Assembly: GCA_963921795.1 (NCBI GenBank)
Contig: OY997639.1
Location: 56,955,163 to 57,019,162, forward strand
Source of the DNA: Nannobrachium achirus
Taxonomy: Eukaryota; Chordata; Actinopteri; Myctophiformes; Myctophidae
DNA length: 64,000 bases
Direction: 5' to 3'
A program made the translations under genes and the position numbers. The notes under the pieces were generated by a model. The model worked only from the letters and a program-made list of their open reading frames with translations. It ran no database searches and had not been told where the DNA came from. Each line of letters opens with the position of its first letter. Position 1 is the stretch's first letter. Shown one piece after another: positions 26,241 through 38,629 of the stretch.

Positions 26241-26459
26241 ACCGCTCAGTTCACACGGGTGTGATTTTTTTACATATTATCTCTGTTTGCTGATTTAGCA
26301 CCCATGTCTAGTTTATTACATGGATGCACAGCACGTTATAACCTGTCAAATCTAAAATAACCGGTAGTCTCTGCAGCCATTACAAAAATCACTATTAACT
26401 CATTACATGTCCTATCAATAAGGTTGTATGCTTATATAGGATTGTTTTTTTATTATTCG

Positions 26460-26795
26460 GTTAAGCCCTATACTTCATTGACCGGGGTCGCTCTGGGGTC
26501 TATACATGGCCCACTCCTTTTCTTTCCCTCTACACCTGTCGAAAGAGAAACAGGATGGAATTCATGGTCTGATGTGTAGCAGCAGGTGACCGTGAGAAGT
26601 TGAAGCGCTCTATGAAGGCCTTATGTACCACAAGGCACGAAGTAACAGGTACAGTAAGAGGTAACGCCAAATGTCTTTGCCGAAAAAAGCCGACCTACAA
26701 GCTTGGCTATTTACGCCGAATGTTCTCCTGTCATGATGACATACCCAGAATAGGGACATTATGGTTAAAGGGATTAAGGGGTTACATTTAGGGTT
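26460..26795. mobile_element. TTAACCACTT MITE with an interior insertion
   Basis: Starts GGTTAAGCCCTATACTTCATTGACC and ends AATAGGGACATTATGGTTAAAGGG. After CCCTCTACACC the family text breaks off, with about 120 bp of unrelated sequence. It resumes at CTTTGCCGAAAA, followed by HP7 and GCCGAATGTT. Confidence 0.6.
26680..26716. repeat. Hairpin HP7, shortest two-armed form
   Basis: AGCCGACCTACAAGC abuts TTGGCTATTTAC. GCCGA stands directly before CCTAC and again directly after the right arm, a possible 5-bp duplication. Confidence 0.65.
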
Positions 26796-26850
26796 TAACA
26801 ATGAGCACAGTGAAGATCCAAGCAGATTTTGATACGTATAGATGTTGTCC

Positions 26851-26899
26851 CAGGACAGGACAGGACAGGACAGGACAGGACAGGACAGGACAGGACAGA
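26851..26899. repeat. (GGACA)n pentanucleotide repeat
   Basis: About nine and a half exact copies. Confidence 0.97.
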
Positions 26900-29681
26900 G
26901 CTGCCTCTGCGGTTCACTAAAATGACCTTTAGACATCCTGTATCCTGGAATTTCTTCATTATTTTGGACACTCCTCTCCTGAAAACAATGTTTAGTCAGG
27001 TTGTTTGTGAGTGCAGCCCAAAGCTGATGGTGAAATCCATCTAAGGCTAAACACCGGCATGAGTCCTCAAGTACCGTGAGGGAAAGTTGAAAAGAACTTT
27101 GATGAGAGGAAAGTAAGAAATGAAAATCATGATTATAAGACAACAAGCATTTTCCTCATTTCCTTTCATCCTAAAAGACACAAACCCGATACCCTGTGAC
27201 CCTGGGATAGGTGAGGCCTTTTATACAATTTCAGTTATTTTACGTTCACAGGTCATCTATCATGAAACCACGATGCGAACACTAAGGGCCTAATGAGAGA
27301 TAAAAATGGCTTTCTGCAGGATGATGATACCTTATCCCAGAGAGCAAGCAAACCTAAATCCCTCATCAAATTCATAATTGTCCAGACAGTGCGGCGTTAT
27401 GAGATCACTCAGCAGGCTCTAATATCGGCACTTACTTACAAAGTGGCAGAAGTAAAGAAATAAATATATAAGCCAAAACAGCGTAATGAAAGGAATGCAC
27501 GCGTGTTGATTGATCATCTGAAACTCAAGGCATGGATGGAGAGTGGCCGGCTGCAGCCCACGGAATGGATCAGTGGTCGTATAATTATGACCCATACACA
27601 GCGCATAATTAATCTAGCCTGCATCATTAGGAAACACGAGTCCCAGACATGTCATTAAAGTGCTTTTAGTCGTCCTACTGTCCTCTCCATGCCCCGACGT
27701 ACCGCCCCGCTTTACCATCTTACGGCCCGGTCATTTACAGAAAGAGCACTCATCTACGCGCCGTCATGACTCCTCAGATATTGTCTTTATGTCCAATCAC
27801 GGTTAATGATGACGGGCTCAGGAAGGAAGAACAAGGGAAATGAGAACGCCAAGAACGAAAGAAAGAGAGAAAGAAGAGAAAGAAAGACGGGAGGAAAAAA
27901 ACACGCGGTGTAAAGTTTGACAGTGATGAAGTATTTCTTCAAAGTTGAACTCGGGCTATTTTACGAGTTGATGAACTGCATCACTCAGGGATCAGAATTG
28001 TGATTAAAACACTGCGGGACTCCTCGACATGGAACTCTTTTGAGGATTGGCTAAGGAGGAGAAAGGGGGGAAAAAAAGGAAGAAAAGAAAATCATGCTGT
28101 ATTTGCAATTGTGTATTAGCTGTTCCAAGGTAAATCCAATGGCTCCACTGCCTACTCCATCAATGCCAGCGGCTGATCATTTATATTTCATAATCTGTAA
28201 CACTATACTGCATGCTGTAATTTCCTTTCACCACAACCATATCCTCAAAATGTACAGTATTATTATTATTGCATGACACAATATTTATGTACTATTATTA
28301 GTATAGTATGGAATATATTATAAATAGGGACACATATGCATACATTAGAAGTGATAAATCATTTTCCTACTGCCATTAACATAGTGTGTTTTGTGTACTA
28401 TAGGTAAGTGGATCCAATTGGCTAAGAGCTTGTGGTTTCAGCAGAGAATGCTTTTAAGTCTGCACACTCAAAAGTATTGGACTTGGGGTCAGGTTCAAAT
28501 TAATTAAAGGGCTATAAATGAAAGAGCTCACTAATGACTGCAATCTTACCTACCCAATATTTAATATTTCATCATTAAACAGTAAAATGACCCGATATCA
28601 TCCTAATACAGTCCCAATTATGCAGCATTGATCAAAGTGACCTTTTCATACTAAGGAGTGGGGGAAAAAATCAATCCAATGCCTCCTCCCTTTTTTACAC
28701 CCCGCAACACTTATTTCTCCTCTGCATACAAGAGCAGCTGCCACTGCCTGTAGGTGCAGCCTATGTGTGTATATACATGTACATGCGTGTGCGTGTGTGT
28801 GCGCGCGTGAGAGAGAGAGAGCGCGTGTGCACGTACGTGCGTGTGTGTGTGTGTATGTACATGCCAAACAAAAATGCTGGCTGTCAAATCACAACTGACC
28901 CCAATGAAAAGCAATCTCTGCATGCTATACATCTAATTCCTTTGTTCCCCAGCATGTAGTAGTAGTCCTCTGTTTGTTTGTGTTTTTGCCTCCCGCTGCA
29001 ACCCTCCCCCCCCCACCTCCCCCCAGCTCCAATGTCTGCTGCCAGACACCCAGCCATGTTAAATCCTAGAAGCCAAGACAGGTGACGAAAGCAGCATGGA
29101 CTTCTCATGCCCATCAGTGGAGGAGCCGCGGGCCAGGAGCCATCATAATGGCTAATTCCTCCGGCTTGGCCCAGGGAGCAGGAAAAGAGCGAGACGGGAA
29201 AAGTGAAATCGGTACAATGCCTAAACACATTTCTGCTGCAGGATCTGTCTTGATTTGGTGTACTGCTTGACACTCCCCATTTTCTGTTTGACTGGTAACT
29301 GCTGATGTGCCTTTTCCCTTGTCAACCCACCATGAAACAAGCTTCAGTGTATTTTCCAAAGGTTTGCCAAGTTCGCCCACCGAGAAATAATGAGCGAAAA
29401 CCCGGCTGATCCACGTTTTTAAAGGACTTTATTCGGTTTCAGAGGGCATTCTCTCTCGTGTTGTACAGTACAGTGTCGCGCGGCAATATCGTTGTCCAAA
29501 CTTTTTGTGCATAGGCATGTCATTGAAGGCAAATGAAAAATATATACACATTTCCAAAAACGAAATTAGCAAGCACAGCAAGAGTATAACATAGGGCAAG
29601 AGTATAACATAGGGCTTTAGTGGGTCATTTTCATATATAAAGGAAACACAAATCGACATGCGACACATAGTAAACATTATA
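26900..29681. other. Unassigned, partly conserved-looking stretch
   Basis: Complex sequence with A-rich and GAAAG-rich runs near 27850-27890 and a GT/GA patch at 28785-28855. The part 27270-27420 and 27590-27790 looks like candidate conserved noncoding DNA. No gene supported. Confidence 0.35.
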
Positions 29682-29942
29682 TCGTCACTGTCGGGCAGAA
29701 ACCTTGTATCTCCAAGTTTCACATTTGTATGTTTTTTTTGCAAAGTAAAGCCCTGCTTCATCATACAAGGCCGTCGCACAAAAGTAGTGAAAACAGCAGA
29801 TCTACAAGCACACAACGCCTCCCACCGCGAGGCGTTGTGTGCTTGTAGATCGGCTGTTTTCACTAGTTTAGTTCATTTTTTAAATGATAAATACAAAACG
29901 AACGGTTTTGGACATACAAGGTTTCCACCCGACAACGACACT
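29682..29942. mobile_element. GTCGGG MITE with central hairpin
   Basis: Ends TCGTCACTGTCGGGCAGAAA and the complement of the right end TGTCGTTGTCGGGTGGAAA are inverted repeats, both running on into CCTTGTAT(C/G)TCCAA. HP8 lies close to the centre. Confidence 0.75.
29785..29865. repeat. Hairpin HP8, best preserved
   Basis: Arms 29785-29821 and 29829-29865 pair at 36 of 37 positions around a 7-base loop. They run from TAGTGAAAACAGC through GATCTACAAGC to ACACAACGCCTC. Confidence 0.95.
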
Positions 29943-30099
29943 ATAATGTCCATGATCTTGACATCAAAACAAGTACAGAAAACATGCATCTTATCCCTAT
30001 TCAGATAATCTTACACGCCCAGACATGATGCAAGTCATAACCTAATCTCCTGGATCCACATGGTCACTACCGCGCTTATGAATCATAGCCTGTTAATGC

Positions 30100-30480
30100 T
30101 GCATGGGCTTTGGTGGAAAGGGAAAAGATTGATTTTATTCTTTATGGCTTGCCTGAGGAAACAGTATCTGATAATCCACTAAGCACATCTTAATCAATGT
30201 TGCCCCCATGCAATACCGTGGCCTGTGAGGAACAAAATAGAACATGATGGATATAATCTGTGTAAAACCTTTCTCCCCGAAGCAGATTAATTATTATGAT
30301 CTTGTGTAAGTCATAAACACATCCTTTTAATTATTGATGCGTAACCCCCTGAAATGAAATTGAAATTAAATCTGTCTGATTTACAGTCCTGCCGTTACGA
30401 GCGCCTCGGCTTTCCAGGCCGCACAGAGAGACCTTTATAGAGAGGCGGGAAGTTGGCAATTGTATTAAAAGGTTTCATTG
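30100..30480. other. Candidate conserved noncoding block
   Basis: AT-rich with GATTAATTATTATGATC near 30285 and TTTTAATTATTGATGCG near 30326; no repeats. Enhancer-like by composition only. Confidence 0.35.
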
Positions 30481-30900
30481 GCTAAGTGGAGAGCTATCAC
30501 GCGCTCAAATCAAAATTAGTTCATTTTCACTATTGCAGGCTGCATCCACGTTTTCAAGGTGAGCCGCTTGACAGGGGGGCAATCGGGCTGCCACAGAGCC
30601 CGCGGTGGCCATGACAGCTCTCCAGAAATCAAGTGTGGCACTCTCATATGAGTGAAAATAATGGAATCCTATATGTCTTTGAGCATGTCAGCATTCCACA
30701 GCACCGCCAAATGTAAAGTGACACCTGGTAGAGGCTGAGGTGGAGAACGCCAGAGTTGAAATGGGAATGGTGGCAGCCATTAAAGGGCCCTGCGCCTGCG
30801 GCTGACCCGGGGACGGGCTCACATCAAAACGCCTGGTGCCCATAGTATCCTCCCACCACCACAAAGCACCTCCCCTCTCTGGCTCCTCTGGAGTTGCACA

Positions 30901-30998
30901 GCAAAATCCTCAGTGTTCATTTAGCTCAAAGTCTACAAATAATCCTTCTTTGCCAACTCTCAGAGTTAAATTGATAAATGAACACTGGGGATTTTACT
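30901..30998. repeat. Small foldback MITE
   Basis: AAAATCCTCAGTGTTCATTTA at the left pairs with TAAATGAACACTGGGGATTTT at the right. Half copies with AAAATCCTCAGTGT occur near 19418 and a diverged one near 37297. Confidence 0.75.
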
Positions 30999-31113
30999 AT
31001 GTACAGTAGATGTTCTGTAGCACAAATTAAGTTATGAGTTATGATGCATTGCATTGTGAGGTGGCTGAGACAAACACGCATGTATACACACCCACCCACA
31101 CCCACACGCACAC

Positions 31114-31556
31114 CAGTGGTTTAAAGTTTTTTCAGGTATTTGTACTTTACTTGAGTATTTCCAATTTCCAATACTTTTACTTCTACTCCACCACATCTCG
31201 GAACCACATTTTGTACTTTTACTCCACTAGATGTATTTGAAAACTTTAGTTACTAGTTACTTTGAAGATATACATTATAATATTATAAAACATACATAAA
31301 CCACTTTAGCCCTAATTTATACCTTGGCTATTTGAAAATAGCTGATCTACAAGCTCTGCGACGCGTTGTGAGCTTGTAGATCTGCTATTTTCAAACATTT
31401 TGTACTTTTTGCTTTTGGTACTTTAAGTACACTTTGATGCTAACACTTCCATACTTTTACTCAAGTACATTTTTAATTCCGGACTTTAATTCCGGTGTTG
31501 CTATATTGCAGTATTGATACTTTAAGTAAAACATTTGAGTACTTTTTCCACCACTG
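31114..31556. mobile_element. hAT-like element CAGTGGTGGAAAAAGTACT
   Basis: Left end CAGTGGTTTAAAG, right end CTTTTTCCACCACTG, with interior text TTTACTTGAGTA, TACTTTTACTTCTACTCCACCA and TTTGAGTACTTTTTCC. Flanks ACGCACAC and ACGCGCGC are a plausible degraded 8-bp duplication at a CA-repeat edge. HP9 sits near the middle. Confidence 0.85.
31331..31395. repeat. Hairpin HP9
   Basis: TTTGAAAATAGCTGATCTAC pairs with GTAGATCTGCTATTTTCAAA; loop region CTGCGACGCGTTG. Confidence 0.93.
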
Positions 31557-31722
<166 letters not shown>

Positions 31723-32113
31723 CGATATCACCATTCTGTCCCAGCCACAGACACACACACTAACCGCCAGAAATATAATTACACACCTCCACGTTGGGAT
31801 GAGAGGGTGTGGCTACAGGCCCGTATAATCATTACAGGAGTTTCTGTGGCTGAAGGCAACCCGGCTCATGTAAAAAGATTTAACTGGAACCACTTAGACA
31901 GAGGATGTCCTTTTTCTTCCCCATCACCGGTTTCCCTTCACTGTAACACATGTTAAAAAGCAACAACGCACCCACCCCCAGATCAGGGGTATCACACCAA
32001 ATTCTGGGCCCTGGGTACAAGGATTCACTGCGGGCCCCCCATGAATGTTCTTCATAGAGGGAGGGGGTTTAACCCATTTAGACTGGGAACGTATTATTTT
32101 GTGCTTTAACTAT

Positions 32114-32189
32114 TGAAAAATAGCAGATATACAAGCTCACAGCGCAGCACCGAGTGCCGCGCTGTGAGCTTGTAGATCTGCTATTTTTG
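32114..32189. repeat. Hairpin HP10
   Basis: GATATACAAGCTCACAGCGC pairs with GCGCTGTGAGCTTGTAGATC (one mismatch at the T/A of GATATAC), outer arms TTGAAAAATAGC and GCTATTTTTGAAA. Confidence 0.93.
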
Positions 32190-32436
32190 AAAAATCGTGA
32201 AAATTTGTGCAATTCTTTGAATATTTCAAATCTTTTTTGAAAAACCTATGTTTCCATGTCAATGGTGCTCACACTTTTTCATGTGAAGGACCCCAAAAAT
32301 TATATGTATTTGGCCACAGACCCCCCCATCTCAAAATATTTAGTTCCAGGGACCCCCCAGAAGCAAAATTTGAGTTACAAATGTTCGCTTAAAAAAATAC
32401 ATATATTCAAAGATTTGCACACATTTTCACAACTTA

Positions 32437-32491
32437 AAAAAAAATAGGAGATCTACAAGCTCGCAAGTGCCGCGCTGTGAGTACTATTTTT
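32437..32491. repeat. Hairpin HP11, deleted right arm
   Basis: Left arm GAGATCTACAAGCTCGC is intact. The right reads GTGAGTACTATTTTT, missing the CTTGTAGATC part. Confidence 0.75.
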
Positions 32492-32906
32492 CAATAGCCA
32501 AAGTATAAAATAATTAGGGCCCCCTCCACCTTGGGTCCTAGTAACTCAGTCCCACTTTCCCCCCCTTTGTGACGCCCCTGCCCCCAGATACAACACCCGA
32601 ACCCTCTTCCTCCTCACATGACTAAGCTATTACCCCCCACCCCACCCCAATCCTAATCAAAGTCACAGAGATGAAAAGGCTTTATTATTAATAAATAAGA
32701 AAAATACCCCCTCCCCCTCCTCTAACTCCAGGAAGATGGGAACTAAATGATTACTCAAATGTGCCCAATTCCTCTCAGACCTCCTTGCAGACCGGGCATC
32801 TGGGCTGGGCGGGGACAGCAGGAAACGCGTACATCTGGAAGCTGTTTACTCTGTGCCGATTAAGAGACGCGCCGCGCGTAGATACCACCCGCAGTCACTG
32901 ACTTGG

Positions 32907-32907
<1 letters not shown>

Positions 32908-32953
<46 letters not shown>
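32908..32953. repeat. (GA)n microsatellite
   Basis: GA repeat with one AAAG step. Confidence 0.95.
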
Positions 32954-33466
32954 GGCGGGTGAGGTGGGGGCTATGTGTGCGTGTAAGCAAGGCATGTGAT
33001 TTTTTTTCTTCTTTTGTGAATGTGTGTTTTGAATACTTTTTTCCTACCTGCTAACAAACCATCCCCACCCCTCCTCCTTCGCCCTCATCTCATGAATTTG
33101 TATTATAGTGTAATGTAGCCTATCTTTACTGATACGCTGTTTAGATTCACTGTGTCTCCACCACTAGGATACACTTTTGGGTACATCTTCATCTGACAAA
33201 AGGGTGACAAGACGGAAACGCACCGCAGGCTTTTGTGGCCCACTAAAACTTCAGTTGGTTACAAGTCAGCTAACCGAAACAGCTGTGACCGACCGCAGTT
33301 AGTCGGTAAAAAAATAAAATAAAAAAATGACTCGTATATGCTTCAGTCATTAGACGCCTGTGAAAAGCAGCCGACATTCAAACACACTTTTATAATGTGT
33401 GTGTCTGCGCCACAGTAGAGTTTTGTTTTCACTGAACTTCCTGCTGTGCTCCGGGGTTGTCAGAGG

Positions 33467-34232
33467 CAGTGGTGGACAGAAGTACTCAACCGCGCTGTAT
33501 AGATACTAGTGGGCAAAGAACAAGTGAAAGAAATATTTATGTATTTATTAATAGGCGTCCTTAAATATTCAAAAGTACAGATTACTAATTGCATTTTCTT
33601 TTTAAATATCAATGCATTGTTACATTGAAATTTTCCACAAAAAAAAATAATAATTTCCAGAAATGTTCAACAGTAGATGTAACCATTTATTACAACAAAT
33701 GGAATACAGTTGAACTTGGCGTTAAAATGCTCTGCTTTCGGAGATGTTCCCCGAGTTTGTCCGAGCAACTTGCTAGGCAAAATCAGAGAATGTTAAGCAA
33801 AACCCCAAAGGGATACAATAGCAGTACAATAGCAACTCATTGACATATTAGCTTGAATCAGCAGACATAAATCACAAGTAGTTCAAAAGGTGGAGGCTGG
33901 AGTGGAGGAGGCAGCTAAGCAGCAGCGGATGCAAAGCAGGCAACAGGACAAGCAGAGCTATAGATAATAGTGAACGCAAGCCGTATTTAAAGAAGCCTCC
34001 TTACAGAGTGTAAGCTCTGATTGGACTATGACACTGTGATGAAGGAATGAATGAGGAATAGGAACAGGAGCTGACTGACAGCTGATTACAGCTGAAGCTG
34101 GTGAGACCATGTCTTACTATATTTGAAATAGGGCTCAAGTGGTTGATTAATTTCATTCATTTCGTTGAGTAGCCTAATGTACTTAAGTAAAGTACTCAAG
34201 TAAATGTACATCTTTACTGTCCACCACCACTG
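33467..34232. mobile_element. hAT-like element CAGTGGTGGACAGAAGTACT, 766 bp
   Basis: Left CAGTGGTGGACAG and right CTGTCCACCACCACTG are inverted ends. Flanks GTCAGAGG and GTCGGAGG match at 7 of 8, a good hAT duplication. It is a longer relative of 31114-31556. The interior holds no transposase. Confidence 0.85.
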
Positions 34233-34358
34233 GTCGGAGGTTTACCTGTGGTTGCCGTGGTGATGGCTCTCTGTCACATTAGTCTTTGATTACCTGTATG
34301 AAACGTGCATTCTCCTTCCTCCCACCCCAGTAATTTTTGGCCTCACTTTCTTTCTTAA

Positions 34359-34375
34359 AAAAAAAAAAAAAAAAA
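34359..34375. repeat. Poly-A run
   Basis: About 17 A residues in unassigned sequence. Confidence 0.9.
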
Positions 34376-34918
34376 CCCTCACAAACAATAAGCGAGAGGT
34401 GCTGACAGAAAGTCAATGCGCCTCGGACAGACGTTTCACCGCCCGACAGGGAGGCCCCCCGACGCCGACACCTTTTATGCCCGGGATGTGACGAGGCACG
34501 GTGCCCCCCTCCCCGTCACATGGCCGCCAGGCTAGACAAAGGAGCCTCCGAGCGATTGGCCCAATGAAAGCTGAAGGGAAATCCAGTGGGCTGCTATGTC
34601 AGACAGCCGCCTCTGTGCTATACTGCTCCTCTGACAAAAGACTGATGCTATCTAATAAAAAAAAGGGCCCGCATCCATCTCAGCCACGCAAACATCAGCC
34701 ACAACCAGCCCGCAGGAAAGGCTTTTACCAAAGGAAGAAGAGAGAGAACGTGTGGGAAGGAGAGGCGAGGCGTGACAGGTGTTCGAGTCTCCGGCGCCAT
34801 AAATAGCGGTTTGTACTGTATCAGTGAAGGGCGGGCTAAACAAACGAACAGCACGGGAAACCAGGCTACACACATCGACACGGTGCGGCACGATTAGTTA
34901 TTCGACGGTGTCTCTGGA
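34376..34918. other. GC-rich unassigned stretch
   Basis: Complex, GC-richer than its surroundings, with no sustained coding frame. Could be a conserved noncoding block; not tested. Confidence 0.3.
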
Positions 34919-34996
34919 CGAAAATAGCCGAACTACAAGCTCACGGAGCGCCGCGGATCCGCAACACACTGTGAGTTGTAGATCTGCTATTTTGCG
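34919..34996. repeat. Hairpin HP12
   Basis: CGAAAATAGCCGAACTACAAGCTCAC pairs with GTGAGTTGTAGATCTGCTATTTTGCG. The centre is a further GC palindrome (GCGCCGCGGATCC). Confidence 0.85.
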
Positions 34997-35499
34997 GCTT
35001 CTAACAAGCAAACACGGAACTGAAAGTTCCTATGATTGGCTGCTAGTTGCGCTGTTCTGGCACCAGAAGCAACCCCAGCCAGCACGCCCACATGGGTCCC
35101 GCAGAAGCAACATGTTCTCCATAGAATTCCATTCATTTCCCCCGAACTTTTACATTTGATTTTCTTACCTTAATAAACATAGTCATAAATGCTTTATGGT
35201 TCCTGTCGCTAGTTTAAAGCCACGTTTCAATCACCATGATATGCGTTTTGTGAAAATATGGTCCAATTCATGTTATATTTGATGTTAAAGCAGGGTATCC
35301 TGTAGGAGGGGCTTGTGATCATAGGCTTGTGATGATTCCTCATCGTGTGCTTTATTTTAAGCAAGCTAAAGACAATGTCCCATGTATCCCTGCGGTTGCA
35401 CGTGACCATTGGCAGCCAATACCATTCGAGAGGGTGCCATTTCTACCAATGAACGTTGATTTCTACAATGATGGCGGCACCCATACAACGGCCAAAAAA

Positions 35500-35572
35500 G
35501 CTTCATTTGTGCAGCATAGAAACCAATGGCTTTCCACTGTCCATATTTTTTTACAGTCTATGCTTGCTACAC
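35500..35572. repeat. Dispersed fish repeat fragment
   Basis: GTCCATATTTTTTTACAGTCTATG is a phrase I associate with a widespread fish repeat. Element limits are not visible. Confidence 0.4.
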
Positions 35573-36484
35573 CATTGTAAGAGGGGGCATAAATTAGGCA
35601 CTAACTTGTGGGACGGGTTGACTGACGTGTGGCAGACGCTGATCGCAAACGGCAGCCGGGTTATTAAAGGGGCTACAAGGCAGAGATGAGACACCGACAG
35701 GATGAGAGATGACTCTCATTGAAACTGAGAGGAAACCCGGAGTGGTCAGAGTGAAGTTTTATGCAAATGTGGGAGGCTCAAGACCGACCGACGCAACCAT
35801 CACCGCTAACATATGCATGTCACTGGTTGTGTTGAGGTGTTTGCTAATTTCCCCCATTTTTAAAATTCCATTTTATTTGTCCTCATTGATTTTGTGGGAG
35901 GATGGGAATAGGCTGGCCATCAGAGCTTCAGGAATGAAATGCTGGCACTGACCTGTGCATAGATAATTCGCCATGAAAGACGATCAATAAATAACAAACA
36001 CTCCCTAATCAGCCCGGGAGCTGACAGAATGACATTCCATTATCCCCATCTGGCCCAGTGCAGTCAGAACAACCAAACCTCAAAGGGCGAGGCTTCCCCG
36101 CCGCGCAGCTGTCTCACCTCCGGGCCACTGATGTCACAAATAAACACACAATGCACACACAACAGCAGGCCAAGTGACTAATGGCCATTATGTGTTATCA
36201 CTGGCGGCCTGGAAGACAAAAAAAAAAAAGATTATGACCGGTCAGGTTCTGTGTGTGTGCGCGTGTTTGTGTGCGTGCCTGTGTTTTAAATTCAAGAAGA
36301 CAAGTCATCTTGTGTGAAATATGTAAAATCTTGAATCTGGAAAAAACCCTTTGCCTCTAAACATGGCCCCTTTTAGGGTAACAGTTCAAATAAAGGGTAA
36401 AGAAATGTAAGAGTAAGGTTTAGGGTTGGGTAGTGGTTAGAGCTATAGGTTATAGGGTTAGAGCTCAGAATAGCAATGACTGAA

Positions 36485-36485
<1 letters not shown>
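35573..36485. other. Unassigned stretch
   Basis: Complex sequence, a GT-rich patch at 36250-36275, no supported feature. Confidence 0.4.

Positions 36486-36532
<47 letters not shown>
36486..36532. repeat. (GCGT)n tetranucleotide repeat
   Basis: About eleven copies of GCGT. Apparent arginine/alanine frames here are products of the repeat. Confidence 0.97.
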
Positions 36533-36535
<3 letters not shown>

Positions 36536-37115
36536 GTGGGGGAGACTGTGAGCGATCCTTGTGGACTAAACACAGGCAGCAGAGCTTTCCATGTCTAAGC
36601 ATTTTACAATGTACCTCTACCGAAAAAACACACAAAAACAATGCTAGGCATGGACGCTTACACTCACAGTCACAGATGCATGCATGTGTGTATGCGTGCC
36701 TGCTTGCCTGCCTGCCTCTTGCCTGCTGGGATTTGACACTGTGACAGCAAAGCCACTGGGGTCGTCTTAATCTGTGCAGCGTATTGTCCATCACTTCCAC
36801 GTGAAATGTAAATGTGTGGAACACAATAAGCAAGGAACAATTATCACCCTGTGTTTTTGGAGGGGATCAGTTTACCATAGCAGACATAAGTAAAGCCTCT
36901 TAACAGCGTACCGCAGTGTTTTAGTAAAGCTGAATACACCTAGGCATGTCACAGGATGATGATTACGCATGGTTAAAAGGATGAAAGTCTTTCTGCTATG
37001 TGTTCTGTCTAGGTTTCCGTTTTCATACACATGAACCCTATTTGTCCCTATTCTGTGATAACATTACAATAGGCCAACATTCATCAAACACTGGGCAAAT
37101 ATACAGCAAACAAGG

Positions 37116-37160
37116 GCAAGGCTAATCTACACATAACGCATGGTGAGCTGGTAGATTGCC
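37116..37160. repeat. Hairpin HP13, highly degenerate
   Basis: AAGGCTAATCTACACATAACGC and GGTGAGCTGGTAGATTGCC pair partly. GGGGTTTAAAAGGTTA follows, a TTAACCACTT-type end, so the host family is probably the same. Confidence 0.5.
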
Positions 37161-37346
37161 TAACTAAGTACTGCATATGGGGTTTAAAAGGTTACTTTGA
37201 TCAAGTGAAAGAAAGCTCTACACCAGGGGTCTTAGTTGAGAGAGAGATGAAGCAGGGACCCCCAGATTCCATATAGTTTCATCGTTTGACAGCAAAATCA
37301 TCAGTGTATTTTGGATTCATGTCAATGTGTCATCAGATACAGTATG

Positions 37347-37547
37347 TAACCACTTGAACCGTCAATACTTAATAAACTTGACCTTTCACTCTGTACTTAC
37401 TACTTAGTCTGCTCTTTTTTCCCCTCTACACCAAACCTCTTTGCCGAAAATAGCTGATCTACAAGCTCACAACGGCGTTGTGAGCTTGTAGATCTACTAT
37501 TTTTGGCTAAAGTTCTCAGAATATGGACGCTAGGGTTCAAGTGGTTA
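37347..37547 (+). mobile_element. TTAACCACTT MITE with hairpin, reference copy
   Basis: Ends TAACCACTTGAACC and GGGTTCAAGTGGTTA are perfect inverted repeats. The interior has CCCTCTACACCAAACC, then GCCGAAAATAGC and HP14, then GGCTAAAGTTCT. The hairpin sits off-centre near the right end. Confidence 0.8.
37443..37507. repeat. Hairpin HP14
   Basis: GCCGAAAATAGCTGATCTAC pairs with GTAGATCTACTATTTTTGGC; the inner arms CTCACAAC and GTTGTGAG leave a three-base loop. Confidence 0.95.
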
Positions 37548-37663
37548 ATATATTAAAAAAAAGAAAAAACATTTCTATCAGTCAAAGATTTGGAGGACCC
37601 CCTATAGTAATTCTGAGGAACTCTGAGTGAAAGAAAGCTACAGTATACGTAGAGCCTTTCAAA

Positions 37664-37780
<117 letters not shown>

Positions 37781-38223
37781 TTGAGTGTGTGGTGGGAGTA
37801 GAATGGCTTATTCGAGGCTCCCGTTTCAAATCGCCTCCTCATCATTCACGCTCATCAACATGAGCAGCTAGTTTCTATAAAGTGCCAATACCGAGCCTGC
37901 AATCGTCTGTAACTGAAAATGAGTGTGGTATCATGTTCGGCCCCCGCGCGCGCCAAATCATTAAGTAGGCGCCTTTTTATTTAAAGATAGGACGGAAACG
38001 GCGAGCCATGACTCATGCCTCCATTCTGTGCTCCATTTTAGAAATTAAACATTCTTAATTAATGTAATGGACCTAATGTAGCGATGCTTCCTGTGTTCCT
38101 TTGCCTGGAACCCTTTCTGTAATCCGAGGAGCGCCGCACAAAACCAAAGGGGTGCTGGAGGGCGAATTAACACGTTTAGAACGGGTACACATTATTGTGT
38201 GTCATTATTTTATGCTTTAACTA

Positions 38224-38291
38224 TTGAAAAATAGCAGATATACAAGCTCACAGCGCGGCACGCTGCGAGCTTGTAGATCTGCTATTTTTGA
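38224..38291. repeat. Hairpin HP15
   Basis: TTGAAAAATAGCAGATATAC pairs with GTAGATCTGCTATTTTTGAAA; GCGCGGCACGC forms the tip. Confidence 0.92.
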
Positions 38292-38365
38292 AAAATCGTG
38301 AACATTTGAATTTTGACCCGATTCTATAAGTGTCTTTTTTGAAAAACTCTATGTTTCTATGTCAG

Positions 38366-38453
38366 CAATCTGGCTATAGCCATCGTCAAAGAAAAGGTCC
38401 TTTTCACTTAACTGGAGCTCAGTTAGTCAGTTCTTCAGAGACTACTATGTCAG
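38366..38453. repeat. 88-bp insertion with 9-bp direct repeats
   Basis: CTATGTCAG stands at 38357-38365 and 38445-38453. The related element at 32255 reads straight through. This is either a small insertion with target duplication or a local tandem event. Confidence 0.55.
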
Positions 38454-38629
38454 TGGTTCTCAAATCTTTTTCATGTGAAGGACCCCCAAAATGATATGTA
38501 TTTGGCAACGGACCTCCATCTGAAAATATTTAGTTCCAGGGACCACTCAGAAGCCAAATTTGAGTTACAAACGTTTGCTTTGAAAATACATATTATATTC
38601 AAAGATTTGCACGCGTTTTCACGACTTTT

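Larger units (their letters stand above)
32068..32520. mobile_element. TTAA element with a hairpin in each end, copy 1
   Basis: Left end TTAACCCATTTAGACTGGG, then ATTATTTTGTGCTTTAACTATTG and HP10. The right end holds HP11 and the inverted TATTTTTCAATAGCC..TATAAAATAATTAGG. The interior (TTTTTCATGTGAAGGACCCC, AATATTTAGTTCCAGGGACC) matches 38455-38620. Confidence 0.75.

Noticed and set aside
26610..27146. 178-codon open frame on the minus strand
   Set aside because: It crosses the (GGACA)n repeat and a MITE, with no protein-like motif.
29785..29865. HP8 as the 3' hairpin of a Helitron
   Set aside because: No CTRR end follows the hairpin, and the host has terminal inverted repeats, which Helitrons lack.
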